Positions 10,514 through 23,017 of a stretch of DNA of 64,000 nucleotides are shown here, in pieces. Made by a program: the position numbers and the translations under genes. Source of the DNA: Trifolium pratense (lineage: Eukaryota > Streptophyta > Magnoliopsida > Fabales > Fabaceae); contig NC_060061.1 of assembly GCF_020283565.1 (NCBI RefSeq), positions 45,111,362 to 45,175,361 on the forward strand, given 5' to 3'. The notes under the pieces are model-generated. The model worked only from the letters and a program-made list of their open reading frames with translations, made no database searches and was not told the origin of the DNA. Numbering within the stretch: the stretch's first letter is position 1; each line of letters opens with the position of its first letter.

Positions 10514-11733
10514 TCACATGTAGGTAATTTTTGGAGTGAATTGGACAAACAAATTTATTGTGCTTTGGTTTGATTGTGGATTTGCTTCACACATGGTTCT
10601 AGATTTGTTCTCGGTTGATTTTACTTTCGCTTAATAAGTTGTTTAGTTTGGTTGTCCTTTGTTATTTGTTCATATTTCTTGTTTGATTCACAACAAGAGT
10701 GTTTGAATTTAACACAAGTGGTGCCGTATAATCAAAACAAATCTTTCAAGTGAGTATCATAATTACTAAATGGAGAATTGAAGGTTGAATCGTTCTTATC
10801 TTAGTATGATTACTTGAAAATAGTAGTGGAGCAGTTTAGGATGCATGAAGTTAAGACCGTTAGTACTCTTTTGGTTTATCACACAAAGCTTATAGAAGCT
10901 CCTAAATCAAAAGAAGAGGAAGATGGAGAGTACTACTATGCTATTAGGGTATGAAACATCATATATGAAAGTATTTAGTCTAGTTGTTAAGATGTAAATT
11001 TTAGTTTGTTATCACTATATTGTCTATCGAAAGTTTTAAATGTATTTTTAGTGAGTATTTAGGTATTCATCTCTTACATTGAGTTGATGAAATTTACTTT
11101 TTTTTTTGACACAAGTTGATGAAATTTACTTAAAACCAAAATATTAGGGAAAAAAATGCCTTGGAGGCTCTAATTGGGTTTTAACCTAACAATGTCTTTC
11201 CTTTATCGATTGGAGAAAAGATCATCATATCATCTTGTCGTTGGGTTGCAGTCTCTTATGCAATTTGCAATGCATCACATGAAGCCATAAATCCATTTAG
11301 CCGCATGTCATCACTCACTATGAGGCAAATGTAATTGAGAAATTAATCAAATTTAACATGTAGATCACGTGTGGTCATGGATTCATATGGGTGTGACACA
11401 TCATTGATTTGAAGGTGTTAATATCTTGCTACCTCAGCTAAGGTATTATATTAAACCATATCGGTCAGAGATCAGTGGGTTGCTTTTTGTGTATCCTATT
11501 CGTGGTTGGTGCTCTTAATCTTTGTTTCCATGCTTGCTTATAGATATGCATGTTTCAAAGTTTTAAGATTTGCTTCCATTGTGTCGGTGCCTTCTTATTA
11601 TTTGTATCAAATCCTTGTGATTGATTTCAGATTATTTGCATGGAGTGGATGATACGTGAACATCTTTCTGTATTGACGGTCGATTTATTCATCATCCGGA
11701 CCGAGATGACTTTATTTAGGGGTCGTTTTAGAT

Positions 11734-11736
<3 letters not shown>
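10514..11736. other. Gene-free spacer
   Basis: AT-rich, with no ORF of note. The first 200 bp are T-rich and could be a fragment of a retroelement end, but no LTR partner was found. Nothing else was recognised. Confidence 0.35.

Positions 11737-11769
<33 letters not shown>
11737..11769. repeat. AT microsatellite
   Basis: About 16 tandem AT units beside a SINE fragment. Confidence 0.9.
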
Positions 11770-11772
<3 letters not shown>

Positions 11773-11888
11773 TTATAATCGAGCTGAGGATCGAATCCAG
11801 AATCTCTAGCATACTATTCAAACTCATCACCACTGGATCAATCCTCTAGCATACTATTCAAACCCATCACCACCAGATCAAACATAGT
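11770..11888 (-). repeat. SINE-like element with tandemly duplicated 5' half
   Basis: On the minus strand the block beginning gatctggtggtgatgggttt is followed at once by a near copy, gatccagtggtgatgagttt. Each continues as gaatagtatgctagag. Only the second copy continues to a B-box-like ggattcgatcctc. The A-box head of a tRNA-derived SINE has therefore been duplicated in tandem with a period of about 44 bp. Confidence 0.5.
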
Positions 11889-12940
11889 TTTTTTTTTTTT
11901 TCTCTTTTAAGGGTTAGGTTTGATCTCTCTCTTTCATTTTTTTTTAAAAAAATAAAAAATAAATGAACACACTCTTAGTTAAAAAAAAAAAAGAAGAATG
12001 AATTAAATTTTTTTTATCGTTAAAAAGAAAAGAAGAAAAAAGAAAGGGCTAAAAAAGTCTAAGCTTCGCCGACCTCAACGGCTAGTTGTTTGAATTCCCT
12101 ACGCTGTCCCCACCCCTCAATAATGCTCTCTCTATAATTTCTCATGGAGCGTTTTACTTTTCATTTGTTGTTTTGTTCTTCTATTTATTATGACTAAGCA
12201 AGTAGTACTAATTTTAAAAAAGTTATTTTTAATTTGGAGTGGCGATTTTGAATTAAAAAAAGTTATTTTTATTTTGTAAAAAAAAATATTTTTATTTTCT
12301 TTCACATAAAAGAGAAAAGGCTCATGCACCTAAGCTAAAATAAGATTTAAATTGGTTTCTAGTCTTGCAAATATACTATTTTTTTTTTGTTAATACTATT
12401 TTTAAATTTTAATCCTTGTAAAAGTATTTTTTGTTTTGGTCCTTAATATTTTGTTTTAAAGGCAACATACAAAAATTAAGTACACAAATAAAAAAAATAC
12501 ATCTCATGAAATCATTCAAACAACCAATAATCAAATGTTCTACTCAACTAGGCAGTAGTGTATATTTAATTTGAGATTTTTTTTCTAACAAGAGAGAAAT
12601 TTAGAATGTGAGATTATCTTTAAGTGTGTTTGATCAGCTAAAAAATGAGGGATTGAATATGATAATTTTACCTGTACTGTATTTGATTTTAAAATTGTCA
12701 TAGGACTGAACAAACAGGAGGCCAAAAGATTGGACAAAAACAAAAATTATTGTCCTCAACTAAAGCATGAGACAATTTTTTTATCCTCTGCGCAAATTTT
12801 CTAAAATATCAAAATAACCTTTTGTCACCAAACTTCGTACAAGATAAAATTTGTTTAATATCGTAAATATTAGTCTTGTGTTTTCTCTCCTAGATTGTTC
12901 AATTCAGTACATAGATTTTGCACATCAAACATATCATTTA
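11889..12940. other. Very AT-rich spacer
   Basis: Homopolymer-rich sequence (poly-A and poly-T runs at about 11889-12010 and 12210-12300). No ORF, RNA gene or intact transposon was recognised. Confidence 0.4.
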
Positions 12941-13073
12941 TTTTTTTGTCAAATAGCCTAGTAACTAGAAATTTCACCCTTAAAGTGGAGAAGTGGAATG
13001 ACCGGAATTCGAACCCCGACTCCCTGCATATATAATGCAATGTCCTGCCAAACTGAGCTAAGTTTACGGGACC
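12941..13073 (-). mobile_element. tRNA-derived SINE, minus orientation
   Basis: On the minus strand the head cttagctcagtttggcagg (A-box-like) is followed by gggttcgaattcc (B box), then a body ending in a poly-A-like tail (poly-T near 12941-12947). This is a common legume SINE type. The flanks share only about six bases (catttaa / cattta), so the target duplication is uncertain. Confidence 0.6.
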
Positions 13074-13129
13074 ATTTAAATACTAGTTTTTATTTTTTAT
13101 GTGAAAATTTGCTTGTAATTTTTTTTTGA

Positions 13130-13264
13130 ATTTTCATTTTTTTAAATTTATTTGGTCAAATTATCTAGTAACTATTTATTTATTTGGTAAAATAATTTAG
13201 TGACTATAATAAGGAGATTCAAACTCAAGTATTACGTTCCTACATCCAACCAACTAAGCCCACA
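13130..13264 (-). mobile_element. Degenerate SINE of the same family
   Basis: On the minus strand gggcttagttggttgg (A-box-like) and gagtttgaatctcc (B-box-like) are followed by a body with the same tagttactag tail motif as the neighbouring SINE. That tail is partly repeated. Strongly decayed, with no target duplication found. Confidence 0.45.
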
Positions 13265-13527
13265 ATTTTTTTTATTAAATTTAATTTATTTGTGAGGAAC
13301 AAAAACATTATCAAACTTCCTTCAAAAAAAAAAAAAAACATTATCAAACTTAGCTAAACTTTGTTTATTAAACTTTATTTTATGTATTTAGATAGAAACA
13401 ATATTTATTTTTTGACTAAAAAAAGAACAAATTTAGAATTTCAAATAAAACTTTCATAACGTTCATCTCACTTCAACAGCTGCAAAAACACTCTTCTTCT
13501 TCCTCTTCCCTCTCTTTCCAACGTTTG

Positions 13528-13528
<1 letters not shown>

Positions 13529-13580
<52 letters not shown>
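13529..13580. repeat. TC microsatellite in the kinesin 5'UTR
   Basis: About 26 CT/TC units ending 5 bp before the kinesin ATG. CT tracts are frequent in plant leaders. Its length is likely polymorphic. Confidence 0.9.
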
Positions 13581-13581
<1 letters not shown>

Positions 13582-13584
13582 ACA

Positions 13585-16500
13585 ATGAACATGAAGCAAA
13601 AGAACAACAACAACGTAGATAATGGTTTCTTCGGAACCTTCACTTCCACTTCAATCAAAAACCTTCTTCCAATTTCATCCTTCCGCAAAACCATTTCTTC
13701 AAACCCAAAATCCAATCTTGAAAACATTCCCCCAATCAATTCAAACATACCCAAAATTCAACCAAACCCTAAAACCCCATTTTCTCATAACAACCCTCAT
13801 GTCAAGGCAAGTTCAAATTTTTAGTTTCCAATTTAGTTTCATTTCAATTTTCAATGTCCAATTTATACTGATTTGTGTTGTTTTCGAACAGGTTGTGGTG
13901 AGAATTAGACCTAAAGAGGGTGATTGTGTAATTAACAAGGTTTCTTCTGATGCTTTGTGTGTTGGTGATAGACAGTTCAATTTTGATCAAGTTTTTTATG
14001 CTGACTCAAATCAGGTAGTAGATAGAGAACTTAGCTTAGATTTACAGTGTGTGTGTGTGTGTGTATAATTGAGATCTTCAATGATTTTTACATGATTTTG
14101 AGTAAAGGGCATGGTTATTAATTCGAGATTCAAATTGTGAATTCCGAATTGTGAATCGGATCTTATTATGAATAGTAAATTAACTTACTGATAAAAATGG
14201 CATTTTTCAGTAAGAAAAAACAATAGCAAACCTACAAGCTTCATTAGAATGAATCAATTGAGGAAAAATGCAGTTGGCTAGACTAAGTTTAGTTTGTGAA
14301 TTCATCATAGTGAATCGGGATTCAAAATAAAGTTGATGTCCAAAATCGATACAACATAGAGATTGATATCAATCAGGTCCAATTTTGTATTGAATTGAGA
14401 TAGGACTTAGATGTTTCGTAAGATATTGATAACCATGGTAAAGGGTAATTGGAAATTTATTGAATTTGCTGTTAAAATGAAGTAATAAGTAAATTGATTC
14501 ATTTGGTTTAATTTTGTTGCTTCATATACATCAGAGAAGATCAACCATTAATGTGATTTATGGGCTGTTGTTTGTTCAGGAAGATGTTTTTCAGTCAGTG
14601 GGTGTTCCCTTGGTTCGAAATGCTTTAGCTGGTTACAATACTTCAATTCTGTCATATGGCCAGGTACATTTGATGCATTGCTTGATGTATTTTTGAATTT
14701 TCTAGTGAACAAATGGGTGGCATTTTTTATGAAATATTAAGGTTAATGGTTATCTCCCCCTCCACTTGTACCGTACTTTTTTGCTAGTCTGGAAGCGGAA
14801 AGACTTATACAATGTGGGGTCCGCCGAGTGCCATGGCTGAGGATCCTTCGCGTAATAGCCACGAGGGAATTGCTCCTCGGATCTTCCAATTGTTATTCTC
14901 TGAGCTTGAAAGAGTATGTAGTACTTCCTACATTAATTGTTAATGTTAGTAAATTTATTTATGCATTATGGTTTTTTAAATTTATTAATGCTTTTTGCTA
15001 AATTAGGAGAGACTTGTGTCGGACCAGAAGCAGTTCACATATAAATGCCGTTGTTCTTTTCTTGAGGTAAGTTTGAACTTGAATTTCATTACAAAGCTCC
15101 CAAATGTAGTAGTGAGCTTGTCCCTTAGAGTTGCTAATGCATATTTCTGCTCTTTTTTTCCCCTTGTTTTGTAACAGATATATAACGATCAAATTGGGAA
15201 TTTACTCAATCCAAGTCAGAGGAATCTTGAGGTAGGTGTTTACTGCCATCTTTTGTGGTACAATTTTAATAAGTACCTTTGGCATTTTTCACATATATTA
15301 AGAAAAGTACCTTTGGTATTGGTCCGTATTGTATTGCAGATGAAGGATGACTCCAAAAATGGACTATATGTTGAGAATCTGATTGAGGAATATGTCACAT
15401 GCTACGATGACGTGGCACAAATTCTGATTAAGGTAGAGAAGAATCCATGTATTTACTGTTGAAAGTCAGACTTCTCTGTGCTACTTATAAGAAGCTGAAT
15501 ACTTGTTTATGTTAGCTGATGTATTTTTCAACCAATTGTATGCATTTGCCTTTGTTTTTTTGTTTAATTTATTTGTTCAAATCTTGATCAGCTATATTGA
15601 TTCGTGCTGCAGGGACTTTCAAGCAGAAAAATTGGAGCAACAAGCTTAAATTTTAATAGCTCTAGATCACATATCATTTTCACTTTTGTCATTGAGTCTT
15701 TGTGTAAGGTAATGCCATTTTTTATAACAATTCTACCTAACTATGGTTATGACGCTAAATATGATTTTCATCAACTGATGCTTCAGGGGACCACAAAGGG
15801 TTTCAGTAGTTTAAAAGCTAGCAGAATCAGCCTTATTGATCTTGCCGGATTGGATGTGGGTAGTGTTGACGATGGAAGAAGACATGTACAGAAATCATTA
15901 TCTCAGCTTGGGTAAGATGCCATGACTAAATGACTTCTTAGTTTGTATTTATATATCTTCTACTACAACCTATTTCAATGGGTTTGTCAATAGGTTCAAA
16001 CCTAGAAGTAATGCATTATCTTAGTTTACTATGTCAAACTGTTACTTGGCTAGTCATATATAAGTATCTTTTTTGTTCTTCTTTGAAATTGAAGAGTAGT
16101 GTCCTGCTACCTGTGAATTAGTTGCTTATATCACTACTCACTAGTTAATAACCATGTACATGACCATGATTGTTTTCTATTTGTAATGAGTGTTATATTT
16201 GATTGGTGTAGGCATTTAGTGGATGCTCTTGCTGACAAATCCCTGTCTGGAGAAAATGAAGAAATTCCACCAAGAAACTCATCTTTAACTCAATTGCTAC
16301 AAGAATCACTTGGTGGAAATGCCAAACTCTCAGCAATATGTTCCATCTCCCCTGATAACAAGTACTACATCCGTCACTTTTTATAAGTACCTTTGGCGTT
16401 TTTCGCATCTATTAAGAAAAGTTATTAGTGTAATTAATGTGTATATGTGTTACTAAATTATGAAATTGCCCTTTGTGATATGTGTTAAATTCTGTCTTTC

Positions 16501-19173
16501 CATCTTCCAAGACAAATTACTAAATTGCCCTTCTAATAAATGTATCTATTACAGACAAAGGTAGTATTTACCTAGATCAAAGAGCATAATTTGTTTGTCT
16601 ATGGAGTAATAGGAAAGTGTTGAGTTCTAGCGATAAAGATTCAGCTTTTTGATTGTAGGAACATTGATGAAACACTCTGCACACTCAGATTTGGGGAGAA
16701 AGTAAGATCCGTCAGAAACAATCCAATTATTAATGTTATAAAGGAGGCCGACGATTTGAGTGGTAAAATCCGACACTTGAAGGTAAACTCCTGAACTTTT
16801 ACTTGAAACAGATTTAGAAGGATTAGACTGATCACCGATGCAAGTCTGTGTTTTTTCTTTGGTTCAGGAAGAACTTGTTAGAGTAAAGGCTGGTGATGCT
16901 CATAGCTCAGTTGGGGGTAACAATGGATGCTTCCAAGGACATAATGTGCGGGAAAGCCTTAATCAGTTGAGAGTCAACTTAAACCGTTCTCTACTCCTAT
17001 CTAACTTAGATAATAATACCGATAAAGCTGTAAATGTCGGCGAGGATGACATAAGGCAATTACGCCAGCAAATTGATGAATATAGTTCATGTGAAGGGAA
17101 TCTGAAATACATTTCTGTCAGTGAAGATCATGTCCAGTTTGATTCTTTTGATGAAAATTATGATGATGCAGACACAACCATAGGTGAAGAAAATTCTGTT
17201 GGTGATAGCATTTCAGTCATTTCATGCAGCAAATCTCCAATACTTAACGGACCAGAGTTGTCCGAGTCTCCAAAATTCAGCAAGAACCAAAGGAAAAGCG
17301 TGGCTTTTTCATCGAGTTATCTAGGAAGTAGGAACAACATTTCAGATAGTTCAACTTTTGGGAATGACCTTTCAGGAAAATCAGTTAAACAGGGTGAGCA
17401 TATGCAGACTTCATTACAGTTAGGCAAAGTTGAGTCCTTGGCAGAAAGTCTGCAGAAGGGATTACAGATAATTGATTATCACCAACAGAACTCCGCATTG
17501 AACAAATCTTCAAGTTCCTTCTCCTTTGGCCGTTTAACTTTGACACCTTGTCCAGAAATCAACAAGGTTGAACCTTATGATCAAACAATACAGCATAACA
17601 TTTCTAGTGATGAAGTCACTTCCTCATTCCTTTGTGCAACTTGTTGCACAGATTTAACAGATGAAGCTCCAAAGGTACGTTTCTACTTAATCTCTACAAA
17701 TTTCTCTTTTAAAAGTGCTTTTCTATTGACGTTATTTTTCCTTTTTTCTCTCTTAAAGCATTTGGAAAATGTATTGGAAAAAAGCAAGATGAGAGAGAAG
17801 GAGCTTGAGAATGTTTGTAAGGAGCAAGCAGCAAGAATTGAGCAACTAAATCAATTGGTATTAAAATTCAGCCTTCCTGATTTATGTTTGCGATTGGTTT
17901 TTACATTTACTGACAATGTGGATTTGTCTCCAGGTTGAGAAATTGAAAGGAGAGAATAATCTGAACTCTGTCTCAGGCACTTCCGCAAATGGTGACACAC
18001 CATATATCATAGAGGAAAAATGTGAAATTAAAGAAGTCCAAGAAGAGTTAGCTCAGAGAGACATCTTTTCTGATTCAACTGAGAAGGAGTCACTTCTCTT
18101 GGAAATTCAGAGTCTAAGGAGAAAGCTCCAATTATATAATGATGGATCAGTCAAAATGTCTACAGACAAACTTCGATCTTCTTTGATGTCTAGATCCATG
18201 CAACTGCAAAAAAGTGGTATATTTTCTCGTGATAGTAGTAATGAGGATCTGGAAAATGAAAGACAGAGATGGACAGAAATGGAAAGTGATTGGATTTGCC
18301 TTACTGATGAACTTAGAGCTGACCTTGAGTCGTACCGCCGGCGTGCAGAGAAGTTGGAAACTGAATTGGATTTAGAGAAGAAAGGCACAGAAGAGATGGA
18401 TGATGCACTAAAAAGAGCTGTTAATGGTCATGCTAGAATGGTAGAACACTATTCCGATCTCCAAGAAAAATACAACAACTTGGCTTGTAAGCATGATGCT
18501 ATGATGGAAGGGATAGCAGAGGTGAAGAAGGCAGTGGCAAAAGCCTCGAAAAAAGGTAAAGCACGCTTTGCCAAATCTCTTTCTGCTGAGCTTTCTGCCT
18601 TGAGGTTGGAAAGGGAAAGGGAGTCGAAATTATTGAAAAAGGAGAACCAGTGTTTGAAAATTCAACTTCGAGACACTGCTGAGGCTGTTCAAGCTGCCGG
18701 GGAACTACTTGTTAGACTAAGAGAAGCTGAACAAGCAGCATCTGTTGCAGAGGTAAATTATATCTTACAAAGAGGATCTTCAATCAACGCATCATAATAT
18801 GCGCGTGTTAATTTTGATTCATTATATTGCCGAAAGTATATTCCGTTGAGAATATTCAATAAATTTTCTATTGAATGTTTCTGATTCATTTTTTTATTAT
18901 TACATTTCTTATGTTATACAGGAAAACTTTGCAAATGTGCGACGAGATAATGAAGAGTTAAAAATGCAAGTGGAGAAGCTGAATAGAAAACACAAGACAG
19001 AGATTAATACCATGAAGCAGTACCTTACAGAGAGCAAATTGCCAGAGTCTGCATTGAAGCCACTGTATCAAGAGAATTCTGACACAACACACAATGATAC
19101 AACTTCTTCCTATGCTTATGATGATCAAGCATGGAGAGCAGAATTCGGAGCTATATATCAGGACCATTACTAA
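13585..19173 (+). CDS. Kinesin-12-type motor protein, 15 exons, about 1077 residues
   Basis: Exons that keep one frame: 13585-13806, 13892-14014, 14580-14663, 14788-14913, 15007-15066, 15178-15231, 15340-15432, 15613-15708, 15787-15911, 16212-16361, 16659-16782, 16868-17674, 17759-17857, 17934-18752, 18922-19173. The motor domain spans about residues 72-420: VKVVVRIRP at its start, P-loop GQSGSGKT at 142-149, switch I NSSRSH at 269-274, and switch II DLAGLD at 304-309 in place of the usual DLAGSE. The rest is largely coiled coil (for example [20 protein letters not shown]). Kinesin-12 proteins move on microtubules and act at the plant division site and phragmoplast. Intron 1 uses a GC donor, and intron 10 starts at a MITE end. 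The gene appears complete. ATPase ability is uncertain because of the altered switch II. Confidence 0.88.
16365..16600. mobile_element. Stowaway-like MITE in kinesin intron 10, abutting the splice donor
   Basis: After the donor GT and a TA, the intron reads ctacatccgtcactttttat, a Stowaway-type terminal sequence. The body continues with a typical internal sequence (tattaagaaaag, aaattgccctt). The opposite terminal repeat is missing, so the 3' part is deleted. A shorter related piece lies in intron 6 at about 15268-15316. The element supplies donor bases from +4 onward. Confidence 0.6.
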
Positions 19174-20272
19174 TTCACGTTGTTAGTATGATTAGCAAAT
19201 GATCAGTTTGACATCTGATATTGTTCATAAGATCATACTACAACCACCAGTTTGTCTGGAAGTCGATCCTGCTTGGATCGAAAGGAACCCGTAAAAGTAA
19301 TTTTTAAGTTGTGATCTATCAATCAGCACTGTCTATGGGAATTTTAACTCTGTGTGATGTATACTAATACTATAAGGTAATATAGTAGTACCATTGAATT
19401 CTTTTTACCACCTTGAATTTTCTTGTGTAAGTAAAGCTTTCTTCTTAGAAATGCTACAACTACAAGATGTGAACAGAAAGTTCTGATTTTTTTCTGATTC
19501 AGTGAGTAAGGAGTGATTACAAATCATATATATGCATGTAATCCAATTTAGTAATTACTAGAGTTGAACATATCATATCTAATCATATGCAATTCGTCCT
19601 TCTACTATCTTGTCTTCTCCCCTTTGTCTTTGTTGCAATTATGAAGTTCTATGTTATACGCCTTGTCTAAGTGAAAGCATTATATAAGCAACTAAATTAC
19701 AGGAATATTTTTTTGTCCTTATTTCAAAATGAAGTACATTTTTATTCATGAAAGAGAAATTATCATAACATGATGCAAACATTATATTTTACAAAGGAAT
19801 CAAATATCAAAAAGCAAAATGTCTCGAATCACTTTCATTTGTCAAGAGATTTCATGATGCTCTTTTTTTGAAGATTGAATCACCAAAGCAGAAACTTAAA
19901 TATGCAATGTAATCTTTGTTAAAGGCAGCAAGGAGAATCTGAATTAGCACCATGTGTTCCTACATATTCAAAGCACAAATATTATCAATAATATAGAGCA
20001 TTACAAAGGAGAGACTGTTATTTATTTATTTTTTGACAAAAAGGAGACTGTTATTAATTATATATAAAAGGAAACAAGTTTAATTTTGATTCATTGTCAG
20101 TGCTAAATATTTTACTCTGTCAACAAATCACAATCAACCATACATTTAACTTTAGAAGTTGTCAAACATTTTTAATGATATGATGAATATGATTGAGTGA
20201 CAATAATTTTTTTTATACCGGCAGTGTATATATTCAAACTGAAAAAACACATACCTTTAATTATCAAACAAG
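19174..20272. other. Kinesin 3'UTR and spacer
   Basis: AT-rich sequence following the kinesin stop. The 3'UTR probably ends within the first few hundred bases, but no poly-A site is decisive. No other gene or clear transposon was seen. Confidence 0.4.
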
Positions 20273-23017
20273 TTACACATTTTCTGGTGCCCAACTTCTA
20301 TCAACTATTCCTACAAATGGAACGGTCTCTATGATCCATTGTTGTTGTCCTCTAACACGATCAACACTTTGCTCAAATTCGTCAGGCATGTTTATAATAT
20401 GACAAAGTTGAAGCTTTGGCAAGTTGTAGACACCAGAAGGTACCTCCATCAGTTGAGAAGACAATGCTCCTTCACCAATTTTGATGGAATTCAAATTATA
20501 CAACCTCCTAAGTACTAGTTGCTTGAGGCTCTTAAAACCTTTATCAGGAAAATGTAAATTTTCACTTTCATATGCACAATAGAGCATACTAAGGTACAAC
20601 AAATTTGGAAGATCTTTCAATGATTTCAATGGATCATGTGTTAACATGGAGTTTGAGAAGGACAACTTAACAAGGTTTTGAAGCTCTCTAATCCAATATG
20701 GAAACCTCTCTAACTTCCCTACAAGGCGAAACTTCTGAAGTTTATGTAATGATACATCAAAATCCAAATCAATGACTTCATGTTCATTTATTGCAGCAAT
20801 GTAAAGTTTCTCCAAATGTTGCTTCTCACTAATTGAAGAACATATAGCTCTTGTGTATTCCTTCTTAACATTAGTCAACCCCAACATTTTTAACTGCTTC
20901 AGCCTCTCAAGTTCTGTAATCAGGTTGACTCCACCATGATCTGCTTCGACTTCGCGTAGTGTCTGTAGGGAAGCTATGTCTCCAATTCCATGATTCATTT
21001 GAATTCCATATCCAACACCTTTAAACATATCATAAGCTAGAAGGTGTCTTAACTTTGTAAGCTTATTAATCTCTTTTGGTATCTCACACACCAAAGTCCG
21101 CCTTAAATCTAAGGTCTCTAGGTTGTGAAGCTTACCAATAGATCCAGGAAGATTCCTTACTTTTGTATTTCTAAAGCTTAAATATCTCAAATGGAATAAA
21201 TCCCCTAAATTTTTTGGAACGTAATGATGCAGTGCAACATCTTCAAAATCAAGTACTTTTAGTAAATTGTACTTCGAAGGGATACTTGTTACAAAGGAAT
21301 CTGGTAACTCTTCATTTCGGAAAACATGCAGTGACCGAATGTTCGAGCATTCAGCATTTCTTGACTGTAAAGTGCTGGAACTGGATGATATTGTTAGGCG
21401 ACGAGTCATCCAACCTAGAACTGATTGGTCATCATTTTCTCGAGCAAAGTGGCAAAAAACTAGATCCTGAATTTTATCAAGGATCATTTGTCGTATTAAA
21501 TCATGAACACGACAACTTCTATTTTTTCCATTACTTGCAAAAGAAGATACATGAACCAAACTTCTTCCACTGTTTTTCCTGGTTCCTCTTTGACAAATCC
21601 CTCAGCTACCCATTGCTTAATTAGTCTCATGGTGTTAACTTCACAGTCCTCGGGATATATTCCGAAGTATAAGAAGCATTTTTTGAGAGTGTAAGGTAAA
21701 TCATGAAAACTAAAGCCTAAAATCTTTGTTACAACATTTAAACGGGATTGTTGTCCAAGCCTCAACTTAAATTTTCACTATAACATTCCCATTCAAGTGA
21801 ATCTCTTTCTTTAGTAGATAAATGACCACCAATAGCCCACAATTGCTAGCGGCAAACCCTTACACTTCTCAACAATTTCAGAAGCTACATTCATAAGATT
21901 TTCAGGACACAGTCCATTCAAGTCAAAGAATGCCTTCTTAGAAAAAAGCTCCAAAGATATTCATGATTCAAAGGTCTCAACTCATGCACTTGAACCAAAG
22001 AAGATCTCCTGCAAGATGTGGCAACATTGATCTTTCTAGTTGTGATTAGTATCCTACTTCCTTTTTTACTATCAATCAAACAATATTCAAACTCATTCCA
22101 AAAGTTTCCATCCCACGCATCATCAAACAAGATGAAATACCTTTTATTTTGCAAGAAGCACCTTACTTCATCAATCAACGAATCTCGATCCATTTCAGAA
22201 ATACTTGGAGGAGGATTGTCCCCTTTTTGTTTGTAAAACTTTTGCAACATGTCCCTCAACAACCCATCAACCGTGTATGATTGAGACACTGTGATCCATA
22301 GACGACAAACACCAAAGTGTCCAATGACTTTCTCGCTATCAAAAACTTTCTTGGCAAGAGTTGTTTTACCTTGCCCTCCCATTTCCACCACAGATACGAC
22401 AGTGCGCTCTTCTCTCCCCCTTACCAACCAACTAATCAAGTCTTCTCTCGGGGCTTCAAACTCCACAACTTCTTCAATGTAAAATGGAGCCTTTCTAAGG
22501 TTATTCAGTGTTGTTTTTCGATTTGCTGCAGAACTACTCGATCCTTCACTCGGAAAAGATTGAATTTGAAAACCATGACCTTTTCCAGTAGTATCCTCCA
22601 TTGCATTAACTAGTGACTTAACATTCTGAATCTTGTAAGCTATTTGTAGACGAGCACTCATGGTTTTGAGAAAGTCGCCGGTCTTGGGAAGTAAAGCTGC
22701 ACATCCAGGATCATGAGGTTGTTCTCCCTCACATATGATATATTCATCAATGACATCTTGTATGCGAAAACAGGTTCTCTTAGCTGTTTGACCTTTGCTA
22801 ATTTGATTCCACCATGTGTGTTATCTTCTTCAGCTTCTGCCATTCTATCTGCACAGTTGATGAATTCTTCAATTTCTTTTAGTTCATTTTTCATTTCTGC
22901 AACTTCTTTGGGGACACCTCTTATCATATTGGTTGCTTCCTTTAACAGTGGAAACAAATGAATCACGAGCTATCGGAAGCAACTGATAACGAGCAAAAGA
23001 AAGCACAGTGTCACACG
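20273..23017 (-). pseudogene. CC-NBS-LRR disease-resistance pseudogene
   Basis: Reads as an Rx-type CC domain (PLLKEATNMIRGVPKEVAEM), an NB-ARC with P-loop MGGQGKTTLAKK, kinase-2 YFILFDDAW, RNBS-B GSRILITTR and RNBS-D CFLYFGIYPED, then CRVHDLIRQM in place of MHD. About 430 residues of leucine-rich repeats follow (20273-21559), ending WAPENV. The gene is broken repeatedly. The start codon position reads ACG, followed by codons matching CDTVLSFAR. There are one-base shifts near 22950, 22768, 21957 and 21830, another shift near 21775, and a small deletion near 21540 that removes the residues after KTVEEV. It is on the same strand as the intact NLRs at 51.4 and 60.2 kb. The product cannot be made. 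Confidence 0.88.
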
